From positions 1 through 8,326 of the forward strand of contig JALOTO010000061.1 of assembly GCA_025457845.1 (NCBI GenBank): a stretch of 8,326 bases of DNA. The letters run 5' to 3'. Numbering within the stretch: position 1 is the stretch's first letter; every line of letters begins with the position of its first letter. This document shows positions 6,073 to 8,326 of the stretch, one piece after another. The notes under the pieces were generated by a model. It saw only the letters and a program-made list of their open reading frames with translations, did no database searches and was not told where the DNA came from. Source of the DNA: Thermoplasmata archaeon. GTDB lineage: Archaea > Thermoplasmatota > Thermoplasmata > UBA10834. Position numbers and translations under genes: made by a program.

Positions 6073-6091
6073 GTGAAAAGTGAATAATACG
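6073..6091 (+). promoter_or_regulatory. Promoter of the methylthiotransferase gene, leaderless type
   Basis: GTGAAAAG (BRE-like) is followed by TGAATAATAC (TATA-like, centre near 6086). The ATG at 6113 is 27 nt from that centre, the usual TATA-to-start distance, so the mRNA probably begins at the start codon. The absence of a clear ribosome binding site agrees. Confidence 0.6.
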
Positions 6092-6112
6092 GGACGGGGA
6101 TGCGCCCCGTGG

Positions 6113-7339
6113 ATGAAAGCCTACTTCGAGGCATATGGCTGCGCCCTCAACGTCGGGGAGACCAGGGAGCTCGAGCGCCGGCTCAACTCCCTGGGGTGGG
6201 AGAGCGTCGGCTCCCCCGACTCCGCGGACCTGGTCGTCCTGGGGACGTGCGTCGTGGTGGGCAAGACGGAGCGCAACATGCTGAAGAGGATCGCTGCCCT
6301 CTCGGCCGCGCCGAGGCTCATAGTCACGGGGTGCATGGCATCGGCCTACCGGGACAAGGCCGAGGCTGTGGCCCCACGCGCCGAGTTCTCTCCGCCCGGA
6401 TCGCTCGATGCGCTCTGCGGCTCGTTCTGCAGCGTGGGCCCCTCGCACAAGACGCCTGAGCCGGACGCCTGCGTCACGGTCCCCATCGCCACCGGCTGCA
6501 TGGGGTCGTGCTCCTACTGCGCGACGCGCCTGGCCAGGGGTGGCCTGAGGAGCAGACCCGTCGCGCGTGTCCTCGAGGACGTCGCATCCGCCGTGAGGGG
6601 CGGGCCGAGGGAGGTGCAGCTGGCCGCACAGGACACCGCCTCATACGGGCTCGACATCGGCGCCGACCTCCCGGGCCTCGTGTCGAAGGCATGCGCTCTC
6701 CCGGGGGAGTTCAGGGTGAGGGTGGGCATGATGAACCCCGGGAGCGCCGTCCAGGCCCTGGACCTCGTCGCCGACATGTACCTCGAGCCGAAGATGTTCA
6801 AGTTCCTGCACATGCCGGTCCAGAGCGGCAGCGACCGCGTCCTGGGAACCATGTCCAGGGGCTACTCGGCCGCCGACTTCCTGCGCGCGGTCGGGACCGT
6901 GCGCTCCAGGGCGCCAGGCCTCTCGCTCTCCACGGACGTCATCATCGGCTACCCGGGCGAGACGGACGAGGACCATCGGGCGAACATGGAGATCATCGAG
7001 AGGTGCCGGCCGGACATAGTGAACGTCACCAAGTTCTCCCCGAGACCCGGCACGCCGGCTGCGGATGCCCCGGGGCGCATCCACGGCAGCGTAGTGAAGG
7101 AGCGCTCCCGTGAAATCACCGAGGTGAGGTTCCGCATAGCGCTCGAGATCAACAGGTCGTGGGTCGGCCGTGAGATCAGGGCCCTCGCGACCGAGGAGGG
7201 CAAGCACGGCACCACCATCCTCCGCACGGACGAGTACCGCCAGGTGGTCGTCCCGGGCCGCCTCGGCATGGGCGCGTTCCACCGCATCCGGGTCGACGAC
7301 GCGACCCCGACGTACCTCATTGGCAGCAGGGGGGGCTGA
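6113..7339 (+). CDS. tRNA N6-threonylcarbamoyladenosine (t6A37) methylthiotransferase, radical SAM, e-MtaB type
   Basis: A 408-residue enzyme that converts t6A at position 37 of ANN-decoding tRNAs to ms2t6A. The N-terminal methylthiotransferase domain holds the cysteines of one Fe-S cluster: C10 (YGCALN), C46 (GTCVV) and C74 (TGCM). The radical SAM domain has the CxxxCxxC motif at C129, C133 and C136 (GCMGSCSYCATRLARG). Further marks are HMPVQSGSDRVL (233-244), STDVIIGYPGETDEDH (273-288) and FSPRPGTPAAD (308-318), with a TRAM-like RNA-binding end (about 345-408). Length is at the short end for the family, as in archaeal forms. The start is ATG at 6113; an upstream in-frame GTG at 6080 falls inside the TATA element and is rejected. 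One oddity is Gly instead of the frequent Asn before the second cluster cysteine. The transporter gene follows after 2 nt, so the two probably share a transcript. Confidence 0.93.
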   Translation: MKAYFEAYGCALNVGETRELERRLNSLGWESVGSPDSADLVVLGTCVVVGKTERNMLKRIAALSAAPRLIVTGCMASAYRDKAEAVAPRAEFSPPGSLDALCGSFCSVGPSHKTPEPDACVTVPIATGCMGSCSYCATRLARGGLRSRPVARVLEDVASAVRGGPREVQLAAQDTASYGLDIGADLPGLVSKACALPGEFRVRVGMMNPGSAVQALDLVADMYLEPKMFKFLHMPVQSGSDRVLGTMSRGYSAADFLRAVGTVRSRAPGLSLSTDVIIGYPGETDEDHRANMEIIERCRPDIVNVTKFSPRPGTPAADAPGRIHGSVVKERSREITEVRFRIALEINRSWVGREIRALATEEGKHGTTILRTDEYRQVVVPGRLGMGAFHRIRVDDATPTYLIGSRGG

Positions 7340-7341
7340 AC

Positions 7342-8220
7342 GTGGAGCGCAGGACGTTCCTCTACCTGATGCTGGCTGTGACCATAGTCATCTGGGGCGC
7401 CTCGTTCGTGATCGTGGACATCGCGATCAGGGAAGGCTCCTCGCCGTCGATGATGGCAATGGCGCGCTTCATCGTCGCGTCCTCGATATTCCTTGGGTAC
7501 CTGATCCTGAGGAGGCCGCCGAGGCTGGCGAAGGTCGACAGGCGCAAGTTCCTCTTCCTCGCGTTCATCGGCATCGGGGTGTACTACACGTTCCAGTACT
7601 ACGGGGTCAAGCTCGCGGGGGCCTCGATCTCCTCGATCATAGTCATGCTAGTCTGCCCGGTTGCCATATTCGCGATCTCCGCCTGGAAGTACAAGGAGAG
7701 CGTCTCCCATGTCCAGAAGCTCGGACTTGCCGTGTCCGGGGTCGGGTGCTTCCTGGTCATCACGAACGGCTCCCTCGCCTTCGCCTCGAACAAGGAGGTC
7801 ATAGTGGGCGGCCTGCTCGGCGTGGTCTCCGCCGTGCTCTGGGCCGTGTACACGCTGGAGGGGAGGAACGTCGTCAAGAAGTACGACCCCATGACGAGCA
7901 CCGCGTACATCACGATACTGGGGACGTTCATGGCCGTCCCCTTCGCCGCGGCGGACGCGACGATGACCGGACAATCCTTCCCCCTGAGCTTCTTCCTCGC
8001 AGCGCTGTACCTGGGGGTCCTGTGCACGGTGATCGGCTACGTCTTCTGGTACACGGCGCTCACCGGCCTGGACGCGAGGACGACCGGGAGCGTGCTCTAC
8101 TTCGAGCCGGTCGTGACGGTGATGGTCGCGTGGGCCGTGCTGGGCGAGATGATCGGGTGGGTCTCCGCCGTCGGGAGCTTCGTGACCCTCATAGGCGTGG
8201 TCATCCTGTCCAGGAAGTGA
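7342..8220 (+). CDS. EamA/DMT-superfamily transporter, ten membrane helices
   Basis: A 292-residue membrane protein made of two EamA repeats of five helices each, the usual size for the drug/metabolite transporter superfamily. Helices fall near residues 7-28, 36-56, 70-88, 93-115, 126-144, 153-172, 186-206, 215-236, 247-268 and 273-290. Family marks are WGASFV in helix 1 and GYVFWYTAL...G...FEPVVTVMVAWAVLGE in the second half. The substrate cannot be told from sequence; members export amino acids, metabolites or drugs. The start is GTG at 7342, 2 nt after the stop of the methylthiotransferase gene, with a G-run upstream as a weak ribosome binding site. Co-transcription with that gene looks likely, although no functional link is known. 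The C-terminus ends right after helix 10 with RK. Confidence 0.93.
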   Translation: MERRTFLYLMLAVTIVIWGASFVIVDIAIREGSSPSMMAMARFIVASSIFLGYLILRRPPRLAKVDRRKFLFLAFIGIGVYYTFQYYGVKLAGASISSIIVMLVCPVAIFAISAWKYKESVSHVQKLGLAVSGVGCFLVITNGSLAFASNKEVIVGGLLGVVSAVLWAVYTLEGRNVVKKYDPMTSTAYITILGTFMAVPFAAADATMTGQSFPLSFFLAALYLGVLCTVIGYVFWYTALTGLDARTTGSVLYFEPVVTVMVAWAVLGEMIGWVSAVGSFVTLIGVVILSRK

Positions 8221-8227
8221 GTCTTCT

Positions 8228-8244
8228 TCGAAACCGTTAATATC
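8228..8244 (+). promoter_or_regulatory. Promoter of tRNA-Gln
   Basis: CGAAACCG (BRE-like) followed by TTAATATC (TATA box, 8237-8244) is a typical archaeal stable-RNA promoter. Transcription would begin near 8267, about 11 nt before the mature tRNA. The stretch begins just after the transporter stop; the TCTTCTTC tract at 8222-8229 may help end the upstream transcript. Confidence 0.7.
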
Positions 8245-8277
8245 CAGCTGTCGCCATCAGGCAGTGTGACACACGGA

Positions 8278-8326
8278 AGCCCCGTGGTGTAGAGGACAAT
8301 CATGCGGGCCTTTGGAGCCTGCGACG
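8278..8326 (+). tRNA. tRNA-Gln (anticodon TTG), 3' part beyond the window
   Basis: The 5' half of a tRNA is visible. The acceptor strand is AGCCCCG (8278-8284), followed by TG, a D arm with a GTG/CAT stem (8287-8289 with 8301-8303, including a G-T pair), and an anticodon stem CGGGC/GCCTG (8305-8309 with 8317-8321, one G-T pair). The 7-nt loop CTTTGGA (8310-8316) has T33 and anticodon TTG at 8312-8314, which decodes CAA as Gln. The variable region begins at 8322, and the T arm and 3' acceptor strand lie outside. No intron is seen at the usual position after base 37. The sequence resembles euryarchaeal tRNA-Gln from memory. Confidence 0.88.

Noticed and set aside
5761..6083. Plus-strand reading of the near-palindromic TATA box followed by a 99-codon frame at 5784
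   Set aside because: The frame is the antisense of the basic coiled-coil gene, with Leu/Arg/Gly shadow composition. The TATA match is explained by the symmetry of the minus-strand box.
6080..6112. GTG at 6080 as an earlier start of the methylthiotransferase
   Set aside because: It lies inside the TATA element, and the added 11 residues do not belong to the conserved N-terminus, which starts with the strand leading to YGC.
1..8326. Search for mobile elements, CRISPR arrays, toxin-antitoxin or phage genes
   Set aside because: No transposase, integrase, terminal inverted repeats, direct-repeat array or recognisable defence gene is visible; the content looks like ordinary chromosomal and surface-protein genes.

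Overview
The window looks like high-GC euryarchaeal DNA, most probably from a Thermoplasmata-related lineage. The evidence is archaeal-type TATA/BRE promoter elements in front of several genes, a start of translation about 27 nt from a TATA element (leaderless-type), TTG and GTG starts used beside GGAGG/GGTGA ribosome binding sites, an e-MtaB-type tRNA methylthiotransferase, and the 5' part of a tRNA-Gln that reads like archaeal ones. The exact lineage is inference; no marker gene here fixes it.

Left part (1-3312, + strand): the 3' part of a very large cell-surface protein. The visible 1103 residues hold the end of one PKD domain, eleven complete PKD-like domains, one C-terminal membrane helix and a short cytoplasmic tail. 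The array has two blocks, five divergent domains followed by six more uniform ones that share a PP/AP-x-A-D/N-A-G type opening.

Middle part (3433-6005, - strand): five genes read right to left. A 71-residue, very basic Ala/Lys/Arg-rich coiled-coil protein and a roughly 111-residue helical protein appear to have their own promoters. They are followed by a two-gene operon, an S66 (LD-carboxypeptidase/MccF-like) serine peptidase tightly coupled to a C_GCAxxG_C_C-family cysteine protein. Last is a 110-residue unknown protein with an acidic proline-rich tail and a strong TATA box of its own. The last of these genes converges on the PKD gene, with a GC-rich hairpin between them.

Right part (6113-8326, + strand): a gene for the radical-SAM enzyme that adds a methylthio group to t6A37 of tRNA, apparently transcribed leaderless from the divergent region 6006-6112. 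It is followed after 2 nt by a ten-helix EamA/DMT transporter. Beyond that a promoter leads into tRNA-Gln(UUG), which is cut by the window end.

No mobile element, CRISPR array or phage gene is visible, and no gene-free stretch exceeds about 125 bases. I see no convincing new multi-gene system. The best leads are the three uncharacterised small proteins and the peptidase/cysteine-protein pair in an organism presumed to lack peptidoglycan.
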